Of a stretch of 64,000 nucleotides of DNA, positions 31,259 to 44,411 are shown piece by piece. The notes below the pieces were generated by a model that ran no database searches, was not told the origin of the DNA, and saw only the letters and a list, made by a program, of their open reading frames with translations. The DNA is from Adiantum capillus-veneris (taxonomy: Eukaryota; Streptophyta; Polypodiopsida; Polypodiales; Pteridaceae): assembly GCA_014529385.2 (NCBI GenBank), contig CM043971.1:29717709-29781708 (forward strand), read 5' to 3'. The position numbers and the translations under genes are program-made. How positions within the stretch are numbered: position 1 is the stretch's first letter; each line of letters opens with the position of its first letter.

Positions 31259-32564
31259 TGTTATGGAAATGGCCTATGAACTTTGAGAGTAGCGGAATTG
31301 GGAAATTAGGTGAAGCACAAGATAGCAAGCTTAAGCATTGAAGCTTGGCTCTTGGTTGGATATGCATTCCATAGCCAAGAGTGTTGGTGTAGGATCTCAC
31401 TTCTCACAAGCTTGGAGAAGGAGGTGGAGTTCCTCTACTTTCACCAAGTAAGAATGAATCCACAAAATGAGTGTGTGTGTGTGTGTGGTGTATATCCCCC
31501 CAGCACCCCCCTTGCTTGCTTGGGGTGAGTTGTAGCTTTTACACATGTTTCAAGCTCATTGGACCCCTCTCCCCCCTAGCCAATCGCATGCAGCACGCAT
31601 TCAAGTACATGGGTAATCTTTGGACAAGTGTCCTCCTTACTCCTTAGAGAGAGAGAGAGAGAGAGAGAGCTTGAAAATATCTAGATATTTGTCGGGTGGA
31701 ACTAGAAGCTCATTGGACCCCTCTTTAGCCCAACCAATAGCATTCAAGCACACCATGTGGTTAAGCATAGGGAGAGTCTGACATGTGTCCCATGTATCCT
31801 TTGAGAAAAGAGGTGCTCTTTGGGTGAGTGGAAGGTTAAGTTAAAGATTCCCCTAACTTTTGGCCTTTCATGCATAGGAAGCTTCTCAAGCACCTTCCTC
31901 ATTAAGTTTGTAGGGTCTCTTTTTGACTCAAGCACCTTACCCCCCTATGCATGGGAAGCTTCTCAAGCACCTTCCTCATTAAGTTTGTAGGGTCTCTTTT
32001 TGTCTCAAGCACCTTATCCCCCATGCATGGGAAGCTTCTCAAGCACCTTCCTCATTAAGTATGACAAGCACCTCACGTACCTTAGTCATCAAGCATGACA
32101 AGCACCTTAGTCATCAAGCACGCACCTTAATCATCAAGCACGACAAGCACCTCAAGCTTAGGTCGGGTTCCCACCTCAGCTGCCTAAGGTCAAAGGACTT
32201 TTAACACTAACCATTGGAGGTCTTTAATGTAGCTAACCCTAAGGTCTTTTAAGCTCCATTAGATGCACGTTGCTCTTTGATAGACTACCTCCTTTTGGAC
32301 CCCTATTGAGATGTAACCATCTCTCCTCTTGGTCCCCTGTTGAGGTAAGTCTAGAAGCACTTATGGCACATTGCTCTTTGATAGACCATCTCCTTTTGGA
32401 CCCCTATTGAGATGCAACCGTCTCTCCTTTTGGTCCCGTGTTGAGATAGATCTAGAAGCACATGTCTCTATTCTAACTCTTGTTCCCATTTATTCTCCCA
32501 CGTTAAATGATCAATTTAACATGAGAAAATCATTTGGTATAGTTAGATATTATATTTTATGACA
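31259..32564 (-). repeat. Gypsy copy 1, 5' LTR
   Basis: This 1306-bp LTR starts tgttatgg and ends tatgaca on the plus strand. Compared with the 3' LTR it lacks ~475 bp (equivalent to 24486-24960; junction at 31318-31321) and has fewer minisatellite units (about 32050-32160). Confidence 0.85.
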
Positions 32565-35500
32565 TAATACATCCAGATATAACATATATTGCTTATTCTT
32601 ACGATATGGGACACTAGAATATGTAGTATATGGATGACAATAGACATAAGATTTTTTTTTTTGTTTAAGTTTATGACTTTTTATTTCTATATACGATCTT
32701 TATGATGCATCATTTTAAGCATTGTTTTTGGGAAGCATGATTTGCATATTAATAACATAGCAACTAAGGACTATTGATTTCCTAATGGAGAGATATGTAA
32801 TGGAAATTGATAAATATTCATTTATTGCAATTGATAGGTGGCAAAAGCATAAATGAATTATAGACTATGCAAAAAGATAGCAAATTTATGGATATTTCAT
32901 TATTAAAGTGCTCTTTATGAGCTATGGTCACTTTATGTTCGGCAAACAATTTGTGATCATTTTGAGCATTTAAGAAATCTATAAGTAATTACGTGAAAGA
33001 GGAAATGCTTACTCTTGCATGGAGGGAGAATGCACTCAGTGCTCTATGTCCTTCTTCTCTCCTCTCCTCTCTTGTCTCTCGTGGCATGCGTAGTACTCCA
33101 CTCTAGGAAGTGTGCATATAGGGATTTTCGCGCTTTCTTATGTTCTCTATCTCTCTCATATCATGTGCCACTCTTGATTGTGTGTGTGTGTACTTTGCAA
33201 AGTATGCAAAGCTATGGATTTGTAGTTCATGGCATGCTATTTTGTGTATTTTGCAAGCACGCTATGCTCTCGACTGTAGCATTTGTTATAAACGAAAAAC
33301 TTGATCTTTATTTGTAGAAGTAGAGACCGCCCAAAGTGAACGAGTCCTTGTAATCTATTCATCTACCAACACATATGAATCACACAATATATTATATTTA
33401 TCACTAATGAAATATTCCATTAAAAATGTTATTTAATTCAAATTTCATAACATTCCACCAAGTTTAGAAGAAATTGTCTTCAATTGTATTGCCTCAATCA
33501 GTGATACAAAGATCTACACCATACTACCTCAATCAATGATGTGGAATGATCGTACTACTTAAATCAACGATGTACACAAGAATGAGTGTTGCCTCAATTG
33601 GTGCTCTACATTATATTGTAACTAATTTGGGAACATAAAAGTACAAATATGTGTTGTCTGATTTGGTACTTGACAAAAGTATGTTGCCTATATTGATGCT
33701 CTAGACATGAATAATCATACACTACTTCATTGGGAACCTTGTGTGCTACTTAATGTGTGTGATTGAAATTGGCAGATATGAGTGATGGACAATGATGAGC
33801 AAATAGTGATGCTTGAATCAAAATCAACATCAACATAATAAGAGTCACACGTAAGATCAAAAGAAGCAATCTTAACGACAAAAATATTATTGATTGAAAG
33901 ATGTGTAATATGTGCATTTGTAGCAACATTTTCACGATAAGGTTGATTTTTGATCAATCATTAGGTTGATATTGGATCAAGTATTTAAATGATTGAACAA
34001 CAGAGATCCATTTTATGTGTCTATCTAAGATGATAAGTTGTGTCAAAATGTAAAACCCATGGAATAAGTTTCCACGTACAGAGCATGAATAATAATTGAC
34101 ATAGGTTATTGATCCTGAAAGATTGTGTGTACAATCTTTGTAACTCTTTGATCTTCATCGTTATGGTGGTTAGAAGCAAGTTATCTACCAAGATTAGTCT
34201 CCAAAGCTTTACATGGATATGTCTCGATCACCAATTTCTCTTTTAATAACTCCATGGGTGGATATGAAAGTGGTAACTATGGTCCTTGCTCTTAAGAATT
34301 TGGGTTGATATCACCCAAAAGTTATTTTTTAGAGCATCCATGGTGTACCATTGAAGGCATTGGGATAGAGTTTTTGATGGGAAACAAAGTGTAGCTCAAT
34401 ACTATGTAGCAAATGGAAAAGGAAATGCTTTGTCTAAGGAGTTTAATCTTTTACTTTCTACATTAGTGTCACGGCGGATGGAGCATGGATGTGAGCTCCC
34501 AAAAAAGTCTAGGAGATTTTATAATCTTGTACTAGAAGCTTCTAGAGGATTTTTGCATCATCTCTTATGTCAACATCCACGTGTCGTACCTCCTACACCA
34601 TATGTCACCACGCATGTGCATCATGTGTTGACATGCATGCCATGCCATTTGGCACACTCTGTATTGACCAGCCAACCCTCCTTAAATGACAGTGAATGAT
34701 CTTGACTCCATATGTTTGGATTGCTCAAAGAGGCACACTACCTCTATCCAAGTACCTTTTTTGGTGGATAAACTTGGAAACCACCAAGGCACCATGGTAG
34801 CTACATATAAATCCTAGCCATTGGCACACCGTTGGCTCACTCATGAGGAGTCGCAACACCAAACGCCCATGAAAAATGTAAAATGTCACCTATAGTGCTT
34901 CACCAAGTCGTTTGGACCGTAGGGGCCCAAGGGCTCACCAATGCTCCATGTGAGGCTCTTATTCTCAAAAATGTCCAAGAAGAGGGCCCTCAAGGCTCAC
35001 AAGTTCAAAATTCGTCAAAAAACAATATGCAAAGAGGCCATTTGTGGGTCTTGGCTCTAGCTTCTAGTCTTGATTGTTGCAAATGAAGAAAGCTGGAACT
35101 CCATGCACCATTTGCATCCTTCTTTTGCAGAAGCCTCAAAGATATGTCTGCATTCTCATCGAGATAAAATTAATGTATGTTTTCTATTTTTTATGTTCTT
35201 TTTTTGGGGTGGGGGGGAGGGAGGCGGGGAAGGGATAGTCACACATCCATTGCAACTGTAGAAGGGAATGGTGTGTCTATGCTTGATTTTCCACCAAAAT
35301 GGTACCTGAATGCCTCCATGTGTGCACCATAAGAGAAGAATGGGTAGACCTAACATTTCAATACGATGGGAAATGATCCTACAAGACCAAAATGATCGTT
35401 CATCCCAAAAAACCATATTGACCAGAAGGGGTGGGAAACTTAAGATATCAAATGCCCTATTATTAAGAATCTCTTCACAAAAAACAACCATGCTTCTTGG

Positions 35501-38500
35501 CATTGCCTATGTTTTGGGCGCATCTCAACATTCTTGACCTAAATCTGTCCAAGCATTTTTTGTCCTTTAAATGAATAAAAGACACTTGGCATACATATTA
35601 ACCAAAGAAATTATATGCGTGACCCAAAGGGAATAATAAAATAATTCATACAAGCCAAATGTGGTATGGAAGGTTGTCTTATGTTAGGCTCTACTCTTTG
35701 AGCATTAACAAGATTATGCTAGTGCTTGGCTAGCTATGTTGCATCGTTCGTTGTCGACACAACACCACTAGCACTAGCATCATTGTTGGGAAAAATAGCT
35801 AGGCTAGTGAGACCACTATAAATTATTTGCAAGATCCTCTAGATACATCAAAAGTCATTTTCATCCATTTCATAGCGAGGTAGGACTTAGGTATTGATAC
35901 TAGACTCTAGTACCATTTGAGGTTTGAAAGAAATCTTTAATGCTACTTCTAGACATCTAAGTTGTATGGTTGTTGTTGTTCAAAGTCCTAACCTAAATTA
36001 GTTCAAAATTTAGGTTATGGCCAATTAGCACTAAATAGTGCAAAGTGAAAGCACCTTGATTTTGGAAATTGAACTAAGGTTAGAGCATCAGATTTGACTC
36101 AAATGTATTCGCTTGTGCTTGTCTACACTGTGTGTACCACTAGATACACTGTGTGTACCACTAGAATTGAGAAAAGTATCACAGTTGGGAAGAGCCCAAA
36201 ATTTTCAATTATGGGGCTCTTCATAATGGGCATCAAAAATCCCCCGAGTAAAAATTACATTTGGCTCACAAAGTCCACTTCAAATAAATAGGGTACCTTT
36301 TAATAAAGGAAATTGGGCTCTTAATGCACCTAAGTGTACCTTTTTAAGGTTGGTTTAGAGTTGATGATGGGTATAAGAAGCATAATCTAGCATCTTGGAA
36401 AGTCAAAGTTTTATAAATTATCATGTTTTGGGCTTGCCCAAAACTCACAATTTTTGGGGCTATTTATACTACACAAATATTTTCACATATCTGGTAATTT
36501 GGAGACATAATTCTTTCACCCCCCCCCCCCCCCCCCCCCCCCCCGCCCCCTTCTCTTCCCCAAAAAAAAAAGTGTACCTTTTTAAGGTTGGTTCAGAGTT
36601 GATGATGGGTATAAGAAGCATATTCTAGCATCTTGGAAAGTCAAAGTTTTATATATTATCATGTTTTGGGCTTGCCCAAAACTCACAATTTTTGGGGCTA
36701 TTTATACTACACAAAGCTTTTCACATATCTGGTAATTTGGAGACATAGTGAATTGGAGACATAATTCTTTCACCCCCCCCCCCCCCGGAAAAAAAAAAAG
36801 AAAAAGTGGCATCAAACATCCTAATGTGGAAACTGTTAATTCCACATTAAAAAATAGGTCAAATTTGGTGGTTAACCATGCATAATTCTTGTACTTGAAG
36901 GCTTCGAGAGATTGGTGAAATTAAACCCTACTAGTTTTTGAAGGCCCAAATATTACGAACCAAAAAGCACATTGAAACCATGATAGCAAACTATAAATGG
37001 GGAATAGCTCAAAATTGAGTGGACCTGAAAAGGAGTGTCAAAGCACTAACAAATTAAGGGCTATGGGGATGTGGTGTCAAAACATGGTGCCAAGGAGAGT
37101 CCTTCATAGCCATCACCTTTTTTGTCATAGTAAGGTAGCACATTGAAAGTAGACCTTTTGGTATAGGTGTCTTGCCAAGAAAGTGAGGTAAGAGGGACTA
37201 AAATTAAGATTACAATGTAATTTGGAACAAGGATTCCCATTACACTTAGTTTTTAGCTAGTTGACTAACCACCTGGTTTCAAGGGACTAAGAGTTGGAAA
37301 CTACTCAATTGTTTTGTAGAAGTGGATTTGGACTTGACAAGTTTCTTGGAGAACAACTCTTAGTCTAGGTAATAGGTTGAGATTTTATTGAATAGGTTGT
37401 AGATTAATGAACATGAGAGATGGTTAGAGAGTGGGAATTAAGGTAGCTAATATAAAGACTCAAAGAGGAAGGCTCCCCCTAACGAGTGTAAAACAAGGAC
37501 CTTAGCTAGAGTGGTTTTACAAGGAAGTGTATGAGACTTACTTTGAATCAAGCTCTAGCATGGTTTCAGGAAGGATCAAGACTCACACAAGTGGAGGAAG
37601 TTCAAGTATGAAAGCTAACAACAATTTAGAGCACTTCACTAAGAATGAGCATGGTGCACATATTTATGTGGATCCATTGATAAGTCTGCAATGAGAATTG
37701 ATGACCACATGTCACATAGCCTATAAAGGTGTATGTAGACCACCTACAATGATGGTAGAGCTTGATTAGACACTGAGAGCAACCCACTAGAGAGTGGAGT
37801 CTTACTCTGTGGTGAGCGAGATTTTTCGAGCGAAGGAAAATTCAATTGAATGAATGAATTATTAGATATACAATTTGAATTTTTCTTATGTCACGAATTA
37901 ATTATCCAAGTTTTATCATTTAGCAATGGCACTACGATAAGAACTAACATAGTCATGATAAGAACGTTAAGTAAGCATTGTGAAGAACCTAAAGAAAAAC
38001 CATACCTCAGTGCACCCTCTAGTACTCTTGATGAAGCCTTATGTTGAGTGATGTTGCACCATGATGCGGCAAGCCACTAGCCTCTATGAAGCCAGACACA
38101 CCCTCTCGATCCATCCAATACCATCTTCAATAGTTTATATTGAAAGGTCAAATAGTTCATAAAACATCAATATAGAGAAAGTGCAATATCATGGAGAGCA
38201 TACAACATATGCACCTGCCATAGATGCTATAACAAGTAGCCCTCTAGAGTGACAAAATGTGCAAGATGAACTCCTGATTGCACATTCTCCTTTGTGCAAA
38301 TATTCCAAGTTGGCATAACAAATATCCACCAAATAGCAACTCAAGGAATATAAAACCTATAGCCCAAGAGACAAACCTCCCACAACAAGTGTAGTGAATC
38401 CCCTCGGAGAGCGAGCTTGTGTAAGGTGCTCATGGACAGGAATCCAAGTAGGAGAATGAATGCCTACTCTAAAACCAGTTTCTATGAGCATATAATCAAG

Positions 38501-39332
38501 AGCTAGAACATAGCTCTAGACCTCTACATGTATGCTAGGATTAGTGACCAAAATCTTTGAAGCATATGTACGCAATATGGTCTCCTAAGACTTTGGGTAC
38601 ATAGCCAAGCAAGAGACTGAAAATCGTGATTACTCTACAATGTTAACTTCATATGCCAAAAGATCATGTATCAATGTTGACTTCATATGCCATATGCTCA
38701 TGTATCAATGCTCAATTGATGCCAACAATGGATTACTTACCGCAAGCAATGGCACATCATCTTGTGATAAATTCATGGTGTTATAAACCTTTTTTAGCAC
38801 AATGTTGAAGATTATAATAGAAAATCAAGAAATTAAAGAACTTATACTCTATGTTAATGCCTATTGTTGGCCTTTGTTCATGGTGGTAGGAGGACAAGCA
38901 TTGACCTTGTCTCTATGCGTAGCACTATGCAATTCTTGCTCTATCTATCCACCACCACAAGCAATGCTCATGCTCCCACCTAGTGATATGTTGCATAATG
39001 TTAGTATACATATAACTACCTCCACTAGAAGCAACAACCCACTACTTTGCAACAACTAGAATGGTGGCAATATGATGCTTAGACATGAGATGTAGAAAGT
39101 ACCTAAAACCCACAAAAATAATAATGTAATAAAGATAGATACATTCAAATAGGAATGTGTTTTGTATGCAACTTTTCATACATCTATAACACCCTTTGTC
39201 TAGATCTCTATCCTTTTTTAAAACTTGCATGTCCACATCTTTTTCTCTACACTCTAATGAAAACCTGAGTAGGGAAGAGGTGGATGTGAGCCTTTATCTT
39301 CACTTCTTGATAGTAATATGATAGCTTGTAGT
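32565..39332. other. Long stretch without a recognised gene
   Basis: AT-rich, with only short ORFs and no recognisable product. Visible structure: degenerate gcctcaatca/cctcaatcaatgatg repeats at 33490-33720, a G-rich run near 35205-35235, a short direct repeat tacactgtgtgtaccactag at 36124-36163, and the duplicated poly-C block listed separately. I see no LTR pair, RNA gene or host exon that I can support. Confidence 0.4.
36334..36786. repeat. Tandem ~238-bp duplication ending in poly-C tracts
   Basis: The blocks at 36334-36555 and 36572-36786 share gtgtacctttttaaggttgg, tgatgatgggtataagaagc, ttttgggcttgcccaaaact and ttctttcaccccc. The first ends in a C run of about 25 or more bases (36520-36544), the second in about 14 (36773-36786). 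The second copy carries a small internal repeat of ggagacata. Confidence 0.9.
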
Positions 39333-39407
39333 GTTCAAGCTCTACTATGCCACTTGGCACTCTAGTGAAAAATCCAAGAGTAGTGTAGAAGCTTTGCCCA
39401 TCAACTT
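39333..39407 (+). repeat. First unit of a ~110-bp tandem repeat, left part
   Basis: gctctactatgccac... to catcaactt. The gypsy copy 2 insertion splits this unit. The rest lies at 47828-47866 and a second full unit at 47867-47990. It probably belongs to the LTR or flank of the element at 47828-50290. Confidence 0.75.
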
Positions 39408-39784
39408 TGTCATAATAATCAACATCTAATTCTCCTAAATGATTTTCTCATGTTAAACTGATCACTTAATATGGGGAAGTGCCAGGGGAGAAAAAGATAG
39501 AATATTGGTTAAGCTAGCAGACCGGCCACAGTAGGGATCCAAAGGAGGGAAAATAGGGATCCAAAGGGGGGGCCATTTGCAAAAGAGTAATGTGCAACAA
39601 TGGGCTTAAAAGAACCTAAGGTTCAGCCCATTAAGACTTCCAAAATGCTAAGGTTCCAAAATTCAAAGGTTGTGTCCAAAGGCCAAACACTAGGGAAATT
39701 GGATGCTTTAGTGTGTGTCACAAAAAGTCTTTATCCATCCCTACATAGGAGGGGGCGAGCCTTGCAAGTAGGGGATGAGAGAGA

Positions 39785-39820
<36 letters not shown>

Positions 39821-40996
39821 AGCTCCCTTTACACAAAGGGAATGAGGGACACATGTCAGCTCCCTAGCCCAGATGCCCACAAGGGTACTCAAATCCTATT
39901 GGATGGCCTTGGAGGTGGACCAATGAGAATTAGGCTAGAGTAAATCTAGTTTAATTAATTCAAAAAAACTTAATAAAAGAACCAATGGGAATTAAGCTCT
40001 CTAGAAGACTATTGGCAGTCTCCCAAGGGGTCCAATGAGCATTCAACAGCCTAATGGCTTGCCTGATTCCTATTGGCCAGGAGGCAAAGGGGTTCAATGA
40101 GGGTTTAGTTGCATTTATTAATTACCTAAAGCTCTCACAAAAGGGGAAAGGGGGACATATGTCAGAAGGCTATCATTTATGCTGCTTAATTACCATTGGC
40201 TAAGCCTGGGGAGGTCCACTAGGATGCTAGCAAGAGCAAATAGCAAGAGGGGTCGACCAAGAGAGAGAGGGGGCTGATTTTTCAAAGGCATTATCACCTA
40301 CACACTCACACTAGCTCATGTGTGGAGTAAGAAGACTCTCTCTCCTTCTCAAGATTTAATGGAAAGCTTATCACCTACTCCAAGCTTGTGAGAAGGGAGG
40401 CCTACACCAACAAATCTTGGCTTTGTGATGCAAATCCAACCAAGAGCCAAGCTTCAATGCATGCTCATCTCCTCTACCATGCTAATTACTAAGCTAAGCT
40501 ATGATAATATGAGTGATTATGTGAGGAGATGTACATCTTTCTCGTAAGAATATCCCTTCTTCCTCTACCCCGCTAGCTCTCACCATCTTTGAAGGTGTGT
40601 GAGGTCTTGGGTCTGAGACCATGAGGGAATTGATGTTGTGTTTCATAAGTGTTTTGCTTAGTGCATGAAATTTCCATCTTCATTGCACTAACTAGTATGA
40701 AGGAACACAAGAAATTGTATTGTAAAATGTCTCTCTTGATGGGAGAAACCATAATACAAAGCCTTTTGGAGGGGGGACCGGCTCCATGCAAATCCGGTCT
40801 TCAATTGTTGTCAATTGCTTAATTTCCCTCTCTTTTGAAGTATTGTTCATGCTATCTAACTAGGTGTTATGCTTTTTGTTGCTTTCTCCAACCAAGCACT
40901 CTTGTTAATCTCATTAGGAATCTATTCTAATGAAATGCTCACTATGTTCATGCTATTTTCCGCTACACACAAGTTACAAGGCCATTAAATGTTACA
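39408..40996 (+). repeat. Gypsy copy 2, 5' LTR
   Basis: Starts tgtcataataatc and ends aatgttaca. It has an (AC)n run at 39785-39820, which is shorter in the mate LTR (about 46612-46631). Confidence 0.95.
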
Positions 40997-40997
40997 T

Positions 40998-41009
40998 TGG
41001 TATCAGAGC
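40998..41009 (+). promoter_or_regulatory. Gypsy copy 2 primer-binding site (initiator tRNA-Met)
   Basis: Perfect tggtatcagagc, one base after the 5' LTR. Confidence 0.95.
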
Positions 41010-41415
41010 ACAAGGTTTCTCTTTTCTTGCTCAAGAAGGGAGGTCCTCAAGCTAGCTATAAATGGTTGGTACTATTAATTGCATGTGAGTAAGTAGAATA
41101 GGGATTTTTCAGCCTTACAGTGTGCCTGCCTTTGTGCAGTTAACGGGGCATCACCGTTGAGAGCTATGGTCTTAATAGTGGAGTCCTACGGGGCTTGCCT
41201 ACAGCTTAACCACTATTGAGCTATTAGAAGCTTGACAAGAGCCGGTGCTGTTTTGATGTTGAACGACCCTCTCTTCTATTTCTTGCAATTAATGGTATTC
41301 GAGCCACGGGTACAATAGCTTGAGTGCTTTTTCTAAAGGGGTAAAGAGGAGTAGAAACTAGGGCTTGAAGTGCCCAAGTACACACATAAAAAGTTTACAC
41401 CTAAAAGTTATTAGA

Positions 41416-42637
41416 ATGGCTGACAATAGCAAAGAGAGTGAAGTTAATGTTGATAACTTTGATTTTGCTAATGAGCAAGCTACTAATGATCCTTGATGCT
41501 TGTTAACTATCTTGTTTCTAGGCTTCAACAAGCCATGGGCAATCCATCCCTCCAAAGTGAAGTGCAACGGCAGCTTCGTGCTCATGGGATTCTCCAAGCT
41601 CCCCACCATGACGAGAGAACACCTAGGAAGCCTCCTTGTGAGACTTCCAAAAGAGGTCTCTCTCCGATTCGAGAAGAAGAAGAGGATCCCTATGAAGGGC
41701 TCGGAAATTTGCTCCTTGATGACGCATCTCCTTCTCAAAGGAGAACTCAAGAGCCTCCACTGAAGGAACGAGAAAGAAGTGAGTCTCCCACCACCTCGAC
41801 AGAGATGGCTCCACGAAGATGGCGGGCTAAACTCTCTCCATCGCCTCCAAAACGGAGAAGACCATCGCATACTTCTCCACACCATACTTCAAAGAGGGAT
41901 GACAAAAAGCAAGAGAAGAAAAAGACGAGAAAGAGGACACCCTCTTCTCCATCTTCTTCATCCTCTTCCTCTTATGAAAGTGATGGTGAAGACAACGAAG
42001 ATCAAGGCAAGAAAAAGGCAAGAAAGAGGTCACCCTCTTCTCCATCTTCCTCAAATTCTTCATCTTCTGAAGAAAGTGATGGTGCAACCTTTGAGCCATC
42101 AAAAAGAAGAGGCCATAGGAAATCCTATGCCGCGTGGAAGAGGTTATCCAAAGCTCAAGAAGTTCAAAGAGGGAGGGAAGAGCATCTCTTTTCCTTACCT
42201 ACGATGGCACTTTTGGTGCTATGGACAAAGTCTTGGTCTTTATCCAACAATTCGATGCGGCGTTTGGAGATGAGGGCTTCAGGGAGTCCTCTAAGCTATG
42301 CCATGTAGCTATGCACTTTCAAAAATCCGCCAGGAAATGGTGGTCTAGCCTACGGGCCAATGGTGAAGCTCCACGAACATGGAAAGCTTTAAGAGCTTCC
42401 ATTATGAAGCAGTTTTTTGCCACCGATGCCAAAGACAAAGTACTCACCGACTGGCGAAGCTTGAAGCTCTCTCTCTATAAATCCATCCACAAATATGTAG
42501 ACAAGTTTTGGGACCTACAACTCAAATCCACTATCTTCAAAAAGTTGGATTCTGGAGAGCAAAAGCAACAATTTTGTGCGGGCTTAATGGCGGAGTATGT
42601 GTCGACTCCCAAAGGCCACACACCATATCGACGGTAA
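41416..42637 (+). pseudogene. Gypsy copy 2 Gag N-terminal and core region
   Basis: ATG 41416 gives M-A-D-N-S-K-E-S, homologous to copies 1 and 3, but the frame stops at a TGA near 41494. The protein resumes in another frame with L-V-S-R-L-Q-Q-A-M-G-N-P. A long Ser/Arg/Lys/Pro-rich region follows (about 41750-42110, with two runs of eight or more Ser). After a further shift near 42140 the Gag core appears: F-I-Q-Q-F-D-A-A-F-G-D-E-G, S-A-R-K-W-W-S-S-L-R and Y-K-S-I-H-K-Y-V-D-K-F-W-D. The capsid role is inferred from the family. Confidence 0.8.
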
Positions 42638-43275
42638 TACATCATACTATGGTGGCCTCTCAAATCAATTTCCAAACAGGGGCTAAGAGGAATTCTAAGC
42701 CCCCTGAAAACAAGGGGTCCAATGAGCCTAAGGGGAAGGACAATGTCCAAAAGTCTCCTAAGGGCAACTCCAACAAAGCTAAGGAGAAGGGAGTTTACAA
42801 AGGCAAAAATAAACTCTCTGTTGAAGAGCTTAAGCGTTATCACAAGGATAACCGGTGTTTCAAGTGCGGCAAACAAGGGCATGCGTACCGCGCTTGTCCC
42901 CAAAAGAACAACCGCCATGATCCTCCTAGAGCTACCTTGGTCGAAATCCAAGAGGAGGAAACTCACCACAAAGGATCTCCTCTATGCCATGCTTGGGGAA
43001 AGGTAAGAGAACATGATGCTTTTATTCTCTTTGACCCCGGTTCTACTCACAATTTTATATCTATAGAGTTGGCCACCAAGCTAGGCATACAAGCCTATGA
43101 GATGGGATATGTCGTGCGCACAGGCGGTGCTTTCAAGGGGCAAGAAGCTTCAATCACTCCCTTAATCGGGAAATTGAGGCTCCATGTCCAAAGCTATATG
43201 GACAAAGAGGACTTCTTTATCTCTCCTCTCAAGCATGAGGATGTAATCCTAGGTCACCATGGTTTGATCGCATGA
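42638..43275 (+). CDS. Gypsy copy 2 zinc knuckle and protease
   Basis: This is the latter part of an ORF open from 42508 to 43275. The knuckle C-F-K-C-G-K-Q-G-H-A-Y-R-A-C lies at 42856-42897 (C-x2-C-x4-H-x4-C). The protease follows: L-F-D-P-G-S-T-H-N-F-I, with Asp codon 43033-43035. D-P-G in place of D-S-G is seen in some gypsy proteases. Then come S-I-E-L-A-T-K-L-G-I-Q and D-V-I-L-G near the end. A frameshift at 43250-43275 disconnects it from RT. Confidence 0.8.
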
Positions 43276-43330
43276 TTGCCAATGTTAAATTCCCTGAAAG
43301 GAGAATCTCCTTAAGTTCAGGGAAAAAGAT

Positions 43331-44411
43331 ATGTATATAAATGCTAAGGAAATGGGTAACACTATACCCATTGTATATACAGAAGCTTTCAACAAGTCAA
43401 TAAAGAGCTCTATTTCCGTGTACATGATTTTTGTTAAAGATTCTCAAAATGAACCTAATATTTTAGCAAAAGAAAATATACACAATCAAAAGGAATTAGA
43501 GTTATCCAATTTTCTCAAGGGGTTTCAAGATGTCTTTATTGACGACATCCCTTGTGAGCTACCTCCTAAACGAGGTAATGATGATCATGCAATTGAACTT
43601 CTTCCAGGAAGTTCACCGCCTAACAAACCTCCTTATAGATTTTCTCAAGCTCAACAAGAGGAGATTATGTGGCAAGTGCATGAGTTAGTTGAGAAGGGCA
43701 TGGTTAGGCCTAGCTCATCTCCATTTTGTTCTCGTGTGCTACTAGTGCAAAAGAAAAATGGCACATATTGTATGTGTGTCGACTATAGAGCACTAAATAG
43801 GATCACTATCAAGAATAGGTTTCTCGTTCCACGGGTAGAAGACCTATTTGATAAGCTACAAGGGTCCACTTACTTCAGTAGGATTGACCTAAAAGGTGGC
43901 TATCATCAAATAAGGATAGTTGATCAAGACATTGTAAAGACCACATTCCGCACTACGTTTGGTCTTTACGAATACATTTTCATGCCTTTTGGCTTGACCA
44001 GTGCACCAACCACATTCAACCACTTGATGGAGAATCTATTCACGCCTCACCGAACCTTTACTGGAGTGTTATTTGATGATATCATCATCTACTCTAATTC
44101 ATTAGACGAACACAAGCAACACCTCTAGGTAATATTTCAAGTTCTAAGAAAGAATAAACTTTATGTTAATCGAAAGAAAAGTGAATTTTTCTTACAAGAG
44201 ATTCAGTATTTAGGTCACATTATCTCTCAAGATGGCATCCACGTGGATCCATCAAAGTTAGAGGTAATAAAAGGATGGCCTAAACCAAGGAATCTTCATG
44301 AGTTAAGAAGATTTATAGGTATGTGCGCATACTATAGATGCTTCATAGAAAAGTTCTCACTAATAGCAGGACCATTACATAACCTAACAAAGAAAAACGT
44401 TAGGTACACAT
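43331..44411 (+). pseudogene. Gypsy copy 2 reverse transcriptase
   Basis: The 43331-44128 ORF carries P-P-Y-R-F-S-Q-A-Q, V-E-K-G-M-V-R-P-S-S-S-P-F, D-Y-R-A-L-N (motif 2), F-S-R-I-D-L-K-G-G-Y-H-Q (motif A), F-M-P-F-G-L-T-S-A-P (motif B) and V-L-F-D-D-I-I-I-Y-S (motif C). After an in-frame TAG the thumb continues, I-Q-Y-L-G-H-I-I-S and F-I-G-M-C-A-Y-Y-R. The palm is the only gypsy RT in the window with all catalytic Asp residues. The stop and the downstream deletion still make it a pseudogene. Confidence 0.9.

Larger units (their letters stand above)
24426..32564 (-). mobile_element. Ty3/gypsy chromovirus copy 1, defective
   Basis: On the minus strand the order is 5' LTR 31259-32564, tRNA-Met primer site, gag, protease, RT, RNase H, integrase with a chromodomain remnant, purine tract, and 3' LTR ~24426-26196. 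RT before integrase defines Ty3/gypsy. All ORFs are broken. The RT lacks motif A and the catalytic D-D of motif C. The 5' LTR lacks ~475 bp that the 3' LTR retains. No clear TSD is visible and the outer left end is diverged, so the left boundary is approximate. Confidence 0.9.

Noticed and set aside
33015-33317. 100-codon ORF, hydrophobic, with a possible signal-like start
   Set aside because: No homologue recognised, low-complexity Leu/Cys/Ser composition, no supporting context. Could be chance in AT-rich DNA.
35156-35537. Overlapping ORFs of 75-115 codons on opposite strands
   Set aside because: No domain, and one depends on a G-rich run. I could not choose a strand or a product.
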